Both the position numbers and the translations under genes were made by a program. Positions 14,867 to 27,776 of a stretch of DNA of 64,000 nucleotides are shown here, piece by piece. Each line of letters begins with the position of its first letter. The first letter of the stretch is position 1. The stretch covers positions 2,976,001 through 3,040,000 of the forward strand of contig JAQSEB010000032.1 in the NCBI GenBank assembly GCA_030063045.1. Direction: 5' to 3'. The notes under the pieces were generated by a model. That model had not been told where the DNA came from and did not search any database. It was given only the letters and a program-made list of their open reading frames with translations. This DNA is from Pratylenchus scribneri (lineage: Eukaryota; Nematoda; Chromadorea; Rhabditida; Pratylenchidae).

Positions 14867-16838
14867 ATGAATCAAAGTGGCCATCACCCTCATTTGGCCC
14901 ATTCCTCTTCCCCTAGTCCATCCCAATCCAACATCATTAGCAGCACAATTTTCCCTGCCGATGCCGTCACCTCATTCCCGGCTATGGAAAATCCTCGGGC
15001 ATCATCAAACCAATCGCCCACATCTTTGTCCGAAACATCGGCAATTCAAAGGAGGAAATTGGCCGGAGAAGAACGGTAGGGAAAATGGTTTAAGAAAAAA
15101 ATGGAATTGATAGAAATATAGTAAGGAGAAAAATGGAATTGATAAGGGGAAAGGAAGGTACAAACAATGAATAAATATGAAAATGACAAATTTTTTGATA
15201 AAATTGATTCACCCACCAAATATGGAATATTTCCATTTTAGTCATCATCATTGCCCTTCCCCTGGTATTCAATCCACCGATGGGCAACAGCATCGACCAC
15301 AATCTGAGCCAAATTTGAATCAGCGGCAAAGGCCAACAAAAAACAATCAAAATATAATTGTTGTACCGCCGGTTGTTGGCCATAACAAAGGGGAAGAGGC
15401 GACGGCAACAAAAAGGCATCCAAGCCAATCGGCGGAAAGTAACAAAGGCAGCAACAGGGAAGAGGGAATGTTGGTTCAATTGCAACAAAAATTGTTTGAA
15501 CATTATCACACGGCTGCCTATTCCCTGATCATTGTTTCGGTCAGTTCCCCCATCTCGAAGGAATAATCCATTTTTGTTCAGTATTTCCTGGCATTTTGTG
15601 AATATCTTTACCTCCGGCTGATCAGCCTAATTTTCCCCGATCCAATCACATATCGTCGCCAATGTGAAAAGCATTTCAACGAAATTGTCTATCGAAATGA
15701 GTTGCATTTTGCCTCGGGTGTGGCCATTTTCCTGGTGATGTCGGCATATCAATTAGTGGTCAGTTCCTACTTATTCAAATTTCCCTATCCTTTCAATTTT
15801 AGTGCTTTTTCCTACTCACCATTTCGAGCAAATATTTGGAAGTGAAACGAACATTTTCCCATGTTCTTAGCATTGAAGAACGACTTCAACATGAATTGGT
15901 GTTTGCGGTCAAAAGGACAATGTTCGCCACCCTTTATCCAACTTTTGGTCCACACTCATCCAAACCAATTTCCCCCAAACAATTGCCAAACATTTTCAGC
16001 CATCTACATTCTCTCCTCTTCCGTCATTTTCTGCTCCATTTTCTACATGGTCGGCCTCAGGGATCCAATTTTGCATGTTGGCTCCCAAGTCATTGTTCAT
16101 TTATTCGACCTCTTCATCATCCTCTATTTCCTTGCTTTTCCCATCCTTTGTGTCCTTTTCCATCCGGACATCAATTGTCGAAGCAAATTTGCCAATTTTT
16201 TTTGTGCCACACAACAACAACAGAGGAGGCGGAAAGCGCAAAATGGCAGCAGCCAAAATAGGTCGGAAAGGGAGTGTGAAGGGGTCCAAGTGGGGAATCC
16301 CAATTTAAGCCAGTCGTTTTCTTCGCAGAGAAATGCCAAAATTGGAAACAACAATGACAACGACAATTCGAATGCGGCAATTGCCGATGGAGGCGGAGGA
16401 TCCGGAATTGTCAATCCTCCTTCTCGACACCAACAAATCCCAACGCGAATTTTCCCAGAAACGGCCAATGCGTTAGCAATAACAAATTATGGTAGTTTAG
16501 AAAGGCGGGAAGGAGGAGAATGCTCCAGGCAAATGGAAGAAGAAGGGGAAGAAGGAAGAGAGGAAAGAATTGAAGTAGAAGAGGAGGAAGATTCGATCAG
16601 GAGGAGGATGAAGAAGAGAAGACAAAGTCGATACAAAAGACTGAGGGGCAGCGATGAATCGGCGGAATGCCACCAAAATGGCAGCATTGAGGGAATTGAG
16701 GAGAAGCAAATTAGGGAAGGAAAGGAAATGGAGGAGGAGAATGTGAAGGAAATTGGCCAAAATGGAATACAAATTAGAGGATTGGAATTGGCGGAAGCGG
16801 AAGAAGATGAAGACAGCTTTAGGCCAGCCAAATGTTGA
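14867..16838 (+). CDS. Multipass membrane protein, possible SRA/SRAB-type serpentine receptor
   Basis: A 555-aa model. Exons: 14867-15075, 15242-15539, 15582-15758, 15803-15947, 16000-16838. The first 165 residues are Ser/Pro/Gln-rich and probably disordered. At least four hydrophobic segments follow: around LIIVSYFLAFCEYLY, ASGVAIFLVMSAYQLVCFFL, IYILSSSVIFCSIFYMVG and VHLFDLFIILYFLAFPILCV. The spacing of the last two segments, with LSIEERLQHELVFAVKR before them, recalls nematode SRA/SRAB chemoreceptors, but only the later half of a 7TM fold is visible. The last 200 residues are a soluble tail with Gln, Asn and long Glu/Arg-rich runs, unusual for chemoreceptors. Family assignment is weak; the exon chain keeps frame throughout. 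Confidence 0.5.
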
Positions 16839-17141
16839 AAAAGCACAAAACGTTATTTCATTTTGCCATTGAATTGAATATATCATTTTATTTTTTGTAC
16901 ACATATCAAAGCATATTGGGGCATCATATTCGATTAATTAAAAATAAAAAAACACATTTGTTGATTTACAATTTGCTTCCGGCAATTTCCCAGCCAATAA
17001 TATTAGTAAGAAAATAACCTTTCTCCTTCATCATTTTCCTTATCATTTTTACAATATTAATTTATTAATATTAATAGTCAGCAGCAAAAGACCAAAATCA
17101 ATTTCCCTATAGTGTTTTCTTCCTTTCAGTTGCCCTCAAAA
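16839..17141. other. Intergenic before GBA
   Basis: About 300 bases of AT-rich sequence. A CCTTTCAG acceptor at about 17130 with no donor before it fits spliced-leader addition to the next gene. Confidence 0.45.
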
Positions 17142-20100
17142 ATGCAAATTTTTGCTAGTATTTCCCACAAAATTGTACTTGTTGTGCCAATTATACTCCT
17201 TTTACTCCCTTTCATCCTGCCAATGCCAACCTCAATTCCATGCCTTTCTCGCAATTTTTCAACGGGCATTGTCTGTGTTTGCAATTCCACCTATTGTGAT
17301 CAATTCGATTCGGCCCCGGACAAATTCAATCCGAGTCAAGCATTGATTTTCACCTCTTCCGAATCTGGCAAACGATTCCAATTTTCGATTGCAAATTTAA
17401 ATTCTACCGGTTTCTATCCCCACATTCCCAATTGGGTTGCACATCTGGGATGGGGAGGACAACCTATAGGGATCACGGGAATGAAATTGGGGATTAAGGA
17501 AAATTTTTAAAAGCTTAAAAATTTGTAATTTAGTGTAAATTGTAAAATCAGCAAATTTTCAATTAAAAGTTTTAAAATTTTCAAAATGTTGTCTATTTAA
17601 GTAATTTTTAAAAAATTATATAATTTGTAAAATAAACGGCTTTTCCTTAATAAATTCGGGTCCATTTCACTAAAACAGATATCTTTTTTAAAATCGAATT
17701 TATAATATTAAAATGGTAAAATTATAAAGGAAAATTTTACATTTCGATTGGTATATTGCCTTCCCAAATTAGTTAATGCCTCGTTGGGATATGGGCCAAA
17801 ATAGCAGAAAATCTATTCACTCAACTGTTTCTCTTTAAAAAATGGAGGGAACGCAAATTTTTCTTCCCTGCAGCTATAGATGGGATAAGAGAATACGGTA
17901 TCTATTGCATATGTTGGAAATGGTAGGAACACAATTTATCCGTAATTAACAATGGAATTAGTTTTTCACCTTTATCTCAGTGTATCTCAGTGACACAAAA
18001 CCAATTTAATCAAGCGGCATTAAAACTTAGTCAAACAGGCGTTTGTTGCAAACAAAAAAGGCGAAATTATTTTGATGCAAATAAAACAGGCGGAATTATT
18101 TTGGGGAAATTAAACAGGCGGAATTATTTTGGGGCAAATTGAACAGGCGGAATTATTTTGGTGCAAATAAAACATGCGAAATTAGAGATGGGGCAAATTG
18201 AACAGGCGGAATTATTTTGGGGCAAATTGAACAGGCGGAATTATTTTGGGGCAAATAAAACAGGCGGAATTATGTTTGGGGCAAATTGAACAGGCGGAAT
18301 TATTTTGGGGCAAATTGAACAGGCGGAATTATTTTGGGGCAAATTGAACAGGCGGAATTATTTTGGGGCAAATAAAACAGGCGGAATTATTTTGGTGCAA
18401 ATTGAACAGGCGGAATTATTTTGGGGCAAATAAAACAGGCGGAATTATTTTGGTGCAAATTGAACAGGCGGAATTATTTTGGTGCAAATTGAACAGGCGG
18501 AATTATTTTGGTGCAAATTGAACAGGCGGAATTATTTTGGTGCAAATTGAACAGGCGGAATTATTTTGGTGCAAATTGAACAGGCGGAATTATTTTGGTG
18601 CAAATTGAACAGGCGGAATTATTTTGGTGCAAATTGAACAGGCGGAATTATTTTGGTGCAAATTGAACAGGCGGAATTATTTTGGTGCAAATTGAACAGG
18701 CGGAATTATTTTGGTGCAAATTGAACAGGCGGAATTATGTTGGTGCAAACAAAACAGGCGGAATTATGTTGGGGCAAATAAACAGGCGGAATTATTTTGG
18801 GCAAATAAAACAGGCGGAATTATTTTGGGGCAAATAAAACAGGCGGAATTATTTTGGTGCAAATTGAAAAGGCGGAATTATTTTGGGGCAAATTGAACAG
18901 GCGGAATTATGTTGGTGCAAACAAAACAGGCGGAATTATGTTGGGGCAAATAAACAGGCGGAATTATTTTGGGGCAAATAAAACAGGCGGAATTATTTTG
19001 GGGCAAATAAAACAGGCGGAATTATTTTTAAATAATCAAACTGGGAAACAATAAACTAATCGAAAGTCAATAGTTTCCTCTAGAATTTTACCAATTTAAG
19101 TAAACAAATTATGTCTTTTAGTGTAAAACCATTTTATAGAAAATGATCAGAGATCCACCTTTTCAGGAATCCCTATCCCAGGAAGTGCAACCCTAATTAC
19201 TAATTATAGTAATTTCAAATTATCAGATGAATTCGACTCCACAAAGATTGATGCCGAAATTGAATTTGATCCTGAACAAAAGTTCCAAGAAATATTCGGT
19301 TTTGGTGGCGCATTCACTGATTCGGTTGGGCTAAATTTGGATTCATTGAGTTCAGCGACTCGCAAAAAATTGCTGAAATCATATTTTGGAGAAAATGGTG
19401 GGGGAAATGAGTGGGGGGGGGGGGGGGGGGGGGTTGAGATGATTTGAGCATCCACCAAAAAAAAGGAATTGGCTACACTTTGGGCCGAGTGCCAATGGCT
19501 AGTTGTGATTTTTCAACCCGTATATATTCATATTGCGATTGGGATGGCGATTTTGAGTTGGCCAACTTTTCTTTAGCCCCAGAGGATATCAAATTGAAGG
19601 TTGGTTCCTTCCTCACAAATAATAATTGGCCATAAATTACCTTCAGATTCCATTTATAATGGAGGCAAATTGGTTGAGCCAAGGTCGTCTTAACCTTTTT
19701 GCTACACCTTGGTCTGCACCTGGTTGGATGAAGGAAACGGGCAGAATGAAGGGAGGCGGACCATTGAAGGGTCCAAAAAATGGAAAATATTATTCAACTT
19801 GGGCCAATTATTTTGTGCGTTTTTTTGAGGAATACGCAAAAAGGGGTGTACAATTCTGGGCTTTGACCGTGGAGAATGAACCTTCCGCCGGGCTGATCAA
19901 ATGGTACTCTTTTCAGGCAATGTATTTTAGTGCCGCAATGCAAAGGTAAAAATTTGATGGAGGGGGGATTAGAGAAAAATAGAAACATTTTGAAGGGATT
20001 TTGTGCGCCAATTGCTTGGTCCCCGTCTTCGAAATAATTCAGTGACGGCCAACATAAAATTGATGATCAACGATGATAACCGTGCATTTTTGCCTTCCCA

Positions 20101-21093
20101 TGCTGATACCGTATTTCCTTCACATTTTATTCATTTAATATTTTTTTGATGGTAGATTTTTGGCGACAAAGAGGCCAGCGAATTCATAGATGGAATCGCC
20201 GTTCATTGGTATTGGAATAAATTGTTCAGTCCAAAAAGATTGGAAACAACCCATCAAGTTTGGCATTGAAATAATTCAATTTTAATGTTTTTCAGCGACA
20301 TCCAAACAAATTTATTTTGCCGACCGAAGTTTGTTTTTTTGGGAGGCAAATGCCAATAAATTAAATAATGTTTTAAAATAATTAAATTGATTACCCCAAA
20401 GGGCATATTCATTAGGCATTCCAATTCAATTTTAAATTAATTTATAATTATAATCAAAAATGCCCTCAACCCACATCAAATAAATTCACCTGCCTAATAA
20501 ACAAATATTAGAGGGAATTCCCCCGTATTCAGGCATGCAACGGATGGGATCCAATTTTCTCGAAAAAGGGAGTTTTGTTGGGCGATTGGCGAAGAGGCGA
20601 AAAATATGCGGAAGATATAAACGAAAATTTGGAAAATTGGGCCATTGGATGGACGGATTGGAATTTGTGCTTGAACGAAGGCGGAGGGCCAAGTTGGATT
20701 GCAAATTGGGTGGATTCACCGATTGTGGTGAATGCCAGTGCAGATGAATTCTACAAGCAGCCAATGTTCTACGCAATTGGACATTTCAGGTGGGCGGCTT
20801 ATTAGGCCTGAAATTGAGGCGAATAAATTCGTTGCCTTTTAATTAGTAAATTCCTTCGTCCTGGTTCAATTCGAATTGAACATCGGCTAAAACATGGATT
20901 CCATTTTGGCAAATTTGGATTGTCAGCCACCGCCGCCATTGATCCCAAAAATAATCAATTGATTTTGGTGCTTTTGAATCGGCATTCCTCAAAGGATTAT
21001 TTGGTCCGATTGACAAAACCACCCAACGGCGATTTGTGGATGAATTTGAGGGTGGAGCATAATTCCATTCAAACTGTCCTCTTTCAACTTTAA
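17142..21093 (+). CDS. gba: Glucosylceramidase (GH30), lysosomal
   Basis: A complete 561-aa glucocerebrosidase. Exons: 17142-17409, 19167-19397, 19466-19599, 19647-19945, 19996-20110, 20156-20257, 20296-20328, 20533-20789, 20847-21093. It has a hydrophobic signal peptide, the Cys-rich N-terminus ending VCVCNSTYCD, then FQEIFGFGGAFTDSVG, ATPWSAPGWMK, the acid/base motif LTVENEPSAG, HWYWNKLF and the nucleophile motif ILPTEACNGWD. Both catalytic glutamates are present. The beta-sandwich tail HGFHFGKFGLSATAAID closes the fold. It hydrolyses glucosylceramide in lysosomes. Intron 1 is 1.76 kb and contains minisatellite array 3; intron 2 contains a run of 21 G. The 33-nt exon 7 is supported by the nucleophile motif that straddles its end. 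Confidence 0.95.
18011..19030 (+). repeat. Minisatellite array 3, core GGCGGAATTATT, in GBA intron 1
   Basis: About 36 units of 27-29 bp, with the core on the plus strand (sense to GBA). Spacers are mainly TTGGGGCAAATTGAACA, TTGGTGCAAATTGAACA or TTGGGGCAAATAAAACA. They match the spacers of arrays 1 and 5. Confidence 0.92.
19413..19433 (+). repeat. Poly-G tract, 21 G, in GBA intron 2
   Basis: An uninterrupted run of 21 G lies in the short intron 19398-19465. It can form a G-quadruplex in the non-template strand and the pre-mRNA. Confidence 0.95.
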
Positions 21094-24000
21094 TGATTCC
21101 CTCTATGCTATTTTAAATGTTTTTTGATCATTTGATAAATTCTTTGGCCATTCTCGAGGATGAAAATGGAAACGGAGGAGGTAAAAATGGAATAGAGAGG
21201 GAAATGGCCACAAAAAAACATATGTCCTCGATCCATCCATCCCATTTTCAAAGGCAATTCGATATTCCCCTTTCATCCTTCCCATCCATGACAAACTTCA
21301 CAAAATGACATGATTGACTCAATCAAAGCCCCAAAAAACCCTTTAAGCCATGGAAATGATGAGTTTGTCCCCATTTCTTGTGTTCCCGCAAACATCAAAT
21401 TCACAATTTTCCATTCCAAACTTTTTATTTTATTTTGTATTTTTGCGCATGTTTTGATATTTTGTTGCCTTAATCAAAGTGCCATTCATTATTCATCAAT
21501 GTGTAAATGATGCCAATGTGCGCACATCTCTCCTTTAAAATCATTCATTTATTCATTCAATTTTCCACATAAATGCCCAAATATTTTACAAGTGTTCTTT
21601 TCCATCCACTCCATATATTCTTGGCCACTTTTTAAGCAGTTTGCCGAACGTCAATGTCATTTAAAATATTTTAGGATGGCACTAAATCCACTAGTAATAA
21701 ATAATTAATTAGTCCAACAAAACATCGAAAAAAGTGGTTTTGGCCCACTCCATACCCGTTTTGTTTGGTGCCATTTTTAAGTGTGAAAATTGGCCAAGAC
21801 AATGGCCGGATATGAATTTTCGGGAATTTGGTGAATTTTTAAAGAAAATAACAAAGAAAGGAGGAGGCGTTTGAGGGGGAAGAGGAGGTGGACTTGAAAA
21901 GCATTTTTGTGGATAATAATGGAAATTTGTGGAAAAGAGGATGATGGCCACTCATCGCCCACAAATTCCATCCATCCATTTTGTCGGCACACTTTTCGAC
22001 CCTTCAGACCCCCATTCCCCCATTTCCACTAATCCAATGGCCACCTTCAAAATGCCCTCTTCTTCTCCCATTTTGCCCTCCTTCCCCTTCCTCCGTACCA
22101 ATTAAAATTTTCCGCCAAAATATTCCGGCCACCTTCGTCACAAAAAGGGAGGGGTTGGGCCCGAAAAACGGATAATATGGGGGCGAGGAAAAGAAAAACT
22201 GTGTGGAATTTTGGCTGCTTCCACTTTTAATGTGGTGTGGAATTTCACTCGGTTTTGTCGCGCGCTTTTAGCCAAAATGACTCCTTTTTGCCGGACAAAA
22301 AGAGGGCACACATACACAGGTAAATAATAAAAGGTGAACGGGTATAGGGGGGAGGAAGATGACGGCAAAAAAATAGGGCCACCACAATGAAAATGTGACG
22401 GATTAAATGGAAGGAAATTGCCAAAAGGGAGGGGGAGGGCCTAAAGGGTGGCAATGGCATTGGCCACAATATGCACTCGCACATTTGGCGCAATTGAAGA
22501 AGCAGAATGGGAATGGATGGTACCCATTCCCCCCTCCACCCATTTAGCCATTTACAATTTGACTCCAATTCCATTCAATTTTCAAAAGCCCTAAAAATGT
22601 GAGTGTTCCCTCACGCCAATTCCTTCCCCCCTCCACATTTTCACCCTTTTTTTCCCAATTTTTCCCAATCGTAGTTTACCCAGCTTTGCGCCTATTTTTA
22701 AAGCCAACTCCCCCATTTGCTTCCTTTCCCTCGCTTTCAACGGCTCTTCACAAAACTTTACCGGCAAACATTGCCTCAAATTTTGGGCCTCGAAATTTAG
22801 CTGCCTTTTCCCTCCATTAAATCAAACCAAATTCCCACTTTTTATTCCCCTTTTTTAATTTTTTCACAATTAAATTGTCCTCAAATCGGGGATCAATTCC
22901 ACCTTTCGCCCTACTAATTCCCGGCTTCTTCCCCTTAAATTTTCATCATCAGTTGCCCTTATCCCCCCTTTTCCACCAAATCTCAAGTCCCCTTTCCTCC
23001 AGCATTTTTCCCTTCCGTGTGGCTGTTATCGACCCTTTGGCCCCTTCTCTGGCCGCAGACCAACGTGAATGTACTCAACTAAAAATAGGCCAACAAATCC
23101 CCCAGTCAAATCTGAATTCTGCCCTTTCATTCAATTTATTTTATTGTTCAAAAATATTCCAATGCCAACGGAAATGAAAAAATTGGTTGGCAAAATGGGC
23201 CAAGGGGGCCCGTGATTCTTTTGGTCTTTGGCTGCCGCCGGTCAATCCCTTCAGTAAACATCAACATTAGGGGGCCAATGTCCCACTTCAAATCACAAAT
23301 TTTTGTTCAAACTTTTTTCTTCCAATTGCCCCCTTCACTTTTCCCATCAATTTGGCCTATTTTTCCACATTTTAACCTCTTTTAATTTGTCACCTATGTC
23401 TGGCCCCAACAATTTCCCACTCAAAAATGTTCCAAAATCAACTTTCGTTCTTTTGACCAATTCCAAACCCACCCTTTTTTGGGTCAATGAACCAAAACGA
23501 CGTGGCACCCCCGGTGTGGGTTGGGGGCTAAGTGAAAATCAATGATGCCATTCAGCCGGTGCAGCCAAAAAAAAATAAAGTTTTTTTCCAGACTGCCATT
23601 TGAGCTGCGCCGAAATTAAATGGAAGTGGGTGGCCCTCTCCCGAAATTGATACATTTTTTTGGTCAAGAAGCTAAGCTATTTCCAAGAGGCGCTCCCACC
23701 TTCCCACAACCACTTCCTAATATGGCCCAAAACCTGTTTGTTGTTTCTTTGTGCCTTTATTCACTCTTCTTTTGGGATTCATCAGACCGAAGGAAGGGAG
23801 GGGGATTCCATTGTGGTGGGACGCCAAAAAAGACAGCTGCCGTTATGGCCACCACAAAGCCAATTATTGGTGCCATAAAAAGCCATGGAGACGAAATGGA
23901 TGAAGTTATGAATAAAAGGGGAAATATTTTTGGGAATTGGCGGACAAAGGAAAGTGAGGAGGGGAAACTTCTTTAAAAATGTTCAACCATTTTGACACCT

Positions 24001-24300
24001 TTTTGGTCCATTCCAAGTGAGAATGGGGAGGAAATGAATAATTGGAATTTGTTGACTTTTTCCCCTCAAAATGGGTGGCCACTAAAAATGCCGCCAATGC
24101 CGCGCTCATATTTCTTCGACCCATCCATTTCCCCCTTCCCCATCCATTTTTGCTCCATTGTGTTCTGCCACTTTGCCAAATTCCAACAAAATTACTTTTC
24201 ATTTTTCGCAGAGTTTTTGAACTCTCCTCTCTTTCCCTTCATCTATTATTTTATTATTTTGCCGCCGTCCGTGAACTATTCAACCAACCAACCAAAAATA
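21094..24300. other. Intergenic, 3.2 kb
   Basis: No credible gene. The sequence is C/T-rich from about 22.0 to 23.7 kb, with many CCATTTT and GGCCAA words, which opens short frames on both strands without domains. An unpaired TTTTTCGCAG acceptor at about 24211 may mark spliced-leader addition to the receptor gene that follows. Confidence 0.5.
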
Positions 24301-25867
24301 ATGCCAATGCCGGTGGATGTGTCAAACAGTGGCGAAATTGTGCAACAACAAATAATTTTTGGGGATTTTTCATCGGCCGAAACAGAGGCAGAAGCCAGCA
24401 GCGCATTTCCACTAAATAGCAGTACAATGGAAGAGGATGGAGCGGATGAAGTGTGCACAAATTCCCATGTCAGTAATATGGCCAAAAAATCCTCAAAAAT
24501 TAATTAAATCTGCAGATTATCTCCGCCAACACAATAATTCACTTCACAGAGGATATGGATGCGGTGATGTTTGTGATGACCGTAGCCTCCTCATTCCTTC
24601 AACTTTATGTCATTTTTGCCGCCCTAAAGCATATTCGGCGTAAAACCAGCGATAAGGTACGGTTCCCCTTCATCCATTTTACCATATCATTCCCCCACCC
24701 ATTTTAGTGTATGCATGTTTTTTTGTTAAGTATGACTGTGGCCGACTTTTTGCTCACCGGTGAGCCCACCCAATCCATTTATTCCCCCTTATCTCCAATT
24801 TTTCCAGCACTTTGCTATCCCGTCGAATTGGCCCCCAGGGCTGGCCTAATCCAAAAATTTCCTCGATTTGTTTCGGCCATAATGCATATGTTGTGTTGGA
24901 TAGGCTTAATTGTTTCATCAATTTCGCTGGTTTTCCTCAATCTCGACAAGCTATTTTTCTTCAGATTCCCATTAAGGTTTGTTCCACCCATTCATTTCCC
25001 TTTAAATTCCAATTCCAATTTTCAATTAGATATTCCACTTGTTTCACCCGGGCTCGTGCCATCTATTTGGTCACTGCCAGTTGGGTTTTGAGCACAACAT
25101 TCGTCCTATTCGCCTGGGCCACCGAATCATTCCATTGCGTCGATGAGGATTGGTAAATGACCCAAAATTGTTCAATTTAACAATTTCCCTCCATTTTAGT
25201 ATAACATTGGCCATATTCCCCAATCGATTGCATATCTATTTGCCATTCATGATTTGTGTGGGCGTCATTCCAACGGTAACATCGTTGGTTGTGGCCATTT
25301 ACATAATGAAAGTTGTTGGCGAACATCGGCGTCAAATCAAGGCCCAAGGCAAAATTGTCAATAATTCTCCCCAAATTTACTTTACCTTTTAAGAACATTT
25401 GCTCCGAACTCCCCGTGAATCCTCCCCGTCCACGCAACGTTCCCATTCGGCAATGGCTGCCAAAATGCGCACTTTTTATTTCATTTTCATGACCACTGTC
25501 TTTACTGCTTTCACTTTGCTTCCTTACAGATTTGCTGGCCTTCAAAGGTGAATTTTAATGGATTTTTTGAAGTGAATTCAATGTATTTTTTAGGTCCTTG
25601 AATCCGCAACGAACCAACGAATGTTTGACCATTTTCCTCTATTGGCTCATGATGTATTTGGTCTATTTGAATTCGGTGAGTTATTAGCCTTAAATATATC
25701 TATTGAATTCCAATATTTATTAGATGCTCAATCCGTTGCTCACTGTCACCGTATTGCCCCAATATCGGCTGAATTTCATGAACATTTTGTTGTGTCGCCG
25801 CAACAAAACCAAACATCAACATGAACAATACACTTCAGTCAATCGAATATCCAGTGATATTCTTTGA
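24301..25867 (+). CDS. Rhodopsin-type (class A) GPCR
   Basis: A 387-aa seven-helix receptor. Exons: 24301-24468, 24516-24656, 24708-24759, 24808-24976, 25030-25152, 25200-25330, 25394-25547, 25594-25675, 25724-25867; frame is kept throughout. The N-terminus is hydrophilic with an NSS site. TM1 is around AVMFVMTVASSFLQLYVIF. TM2 has MTVADFLLT, with the class A Asp. TM3 ends LVFLNLDKLFFF, where NLDKL replaces DRY. TM5 is LPFMICVGVIPTVTSLVVA. TM6 is FIFMTTVFTAFTLLPYRF. TM7 is YLVYLNSMLNPLLTV, an NPLLT variant of NPxxY. The donor after exon 6 was chosen so that the frame enters TM6. The ligand is unknown; amine or peptide cannot be told apart here. Confidence 0.85.
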
Positions 25868-26527
25868 TAATGTGGCTAATCAATTTTTGCACCATTCCAT
25901 TCCATTCCCAGACAAAACATGTGGCCAAATTTTAATATTTCCTGCTTTAATATTATTTTGTTTTGTTGTACTTTTGCCCATCCATTCACTCCTCCACATT
26001 TTCATAATAATTATTGTATTTGGCCCAATTATCCCCCTCATCCATCCATCCAACCACGCAGGAAGGAGACAAAACATTTTGTCTTTATCCCATCATCACT
26101 TCCGTTGGCTGCAATCCAAATTCATCCGTTATAAAATGCAAAAAATTCACAACAAAATTAATATTGGTTGTAATTTCCACTCAAATTGTGATTATTTTAT
26201 GAATGAATGATATGTGAATAATTAATCGAAATATAAATTTTTAATTGTAAAATGTAATCATTGATGAATGGTCAATAAAATAAATATTAAAATTAAAAGG
26301 CAGACAATTCATAATTATTTTTTTGGTGGATGATGGAAAACATTTGAAATAATACGGATTAAGAAAATAAGCAAATGTGTTTTCTAAAAAATGTGCAAAA
26401 ATAGACAATGAATTAAAACTTTCCAGAAGAAAATGAATTAAAAAACTGTCAATGCCAATAATGCCTAAGGGACTTTCCTATTTTCCTACTGTAGTCCAAG
26501 CTAATAAGTAAGGTTAAGGATTAATAA
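25868..26527. other. 3' flank of GPCR gene
   Basis: AT-rich. No gene recognised. AATAAA occurs near 26277. Confidence 0.5.
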
Positions 26528-27605
26528 AATCTTTCCGGAAAACTTAATTAAAATCTTTCCGGAAGAAATTGAATTAAAATCTTTCCGGAAAACTTAATTA
26601 AAATCTTTCTGGAAGAAATTGAATTAAAATCTTTCCGGAAAACTTAATTAAAATCCTTCCGGAAAACTTAATTAAATTTTTTCCGGAAAGTTTTTTAATT
26701 CAATTCTTTCCGGAAAGTTTTTTAATTCAATTCTTTCCGGAAAGTTTTTTAATTCAATTCTTTCCGGAAAGTTTTTTAATTCAATTCTTTCCGGAAAGTT
26801 TTTTAATTCAATTCTTTCCGGAAAGTTTTTTAATTAAATTCCTTCCGGAAAACTTAATTAAATTATTTCCGGAAAACTTAATTTAAATTCTTTCCGGAAA
26901 ACTTAATTAAAATCTTTCCGGAAAACTTAATTAAAATCTTTCCGGAAGAAATTGAATTAAAATCTTTCCGGAAAACTTAATTAAAATCTTTCCGGAAGAA
27001 ATTGAATTAAAATCTTTCCGGAAAACTTAATTAAAATCTTTCCGGAAAACTTAATTAAATTCTTTCCGGAAAACTTAATTAAAATCTTTCCGGAAAACTT
27101 AATTAAAATCTTTCCGGAAAACTTAATTAAAATCTTTCCGGAAAACTTAATTAAAATCTTTCCGGAAGAATTTGAATTAAAAAATTTCCGGAAAACTTAA
27201 TTAAAAAAATTTCCGGAAAACTTAATTAAAAAACTTTCCGGAAAACTTAATTAAAATCTTTCCGGAAGAATTTGAATTAAAAAATTTCCGGAAAACTTAA
27301 TTAAAAAAATTTCCGGAAAACTTAATTAAAAAACTTTCCGGAAAACTTAATTAAAAAACTTTCCGGAAAACTTAATTAAAAAACTTTCCGGAAAGAATTG
27401 AATTAAAAAATTTTCCGGAACAAATTGGATTAAAAAACTTTCCGGAAAGAATTGAATTAAAAAACTTTCCGGAAAGAATTGAATTAAAAAACTTTCCGAA
27501 AGAAATTGAATTAAAAAAGTTTCCGGAAAGAATTGAATTAAAAAACTTTCCGGAAAGAATTGAATTAAAAAACTTTCCGGAAAGAATCGAATTAAAAAAC
27601 TTTCC
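26528..27605. repeat. Minisatellite built on palindrome TTTCCGGAAA
   Basis: About 43 units of roughly 23-26 bp. Most read AATTAAAATC before TTTCCGGAAA, then ACTT; a subset reads GAATTGAATTAAAAAACT between palindromes. From about 26680 to 26840 the orientation of the flanking words is inverted (TTTTTTAATTCAATTC), so an internal block has been flipped. Confidence 0.92.
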
Positions 27606-27776
27606 TAACCAATTCCCCTTTTATTTTATCCAACTCTTTTTTGCACTTTTTTATGAAACACCGCACTGCATTTTTATTATATTTTTAGAAAACAAGAAGG
27701 CACCTAATAAGGGAGAGAAAGACGGGTCATATAAATTTGAAATCCCAAATGAATCCCTCTTAATTTGTGGAATTCA

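Noticed and set aside
16101..16904. Minus-strand frames opposite the receptor-like gene
   Set aside because: Antisense shadows of a Glu/Arg-rich coding exon; Ser/Leu/Phe-rich by complementarity.
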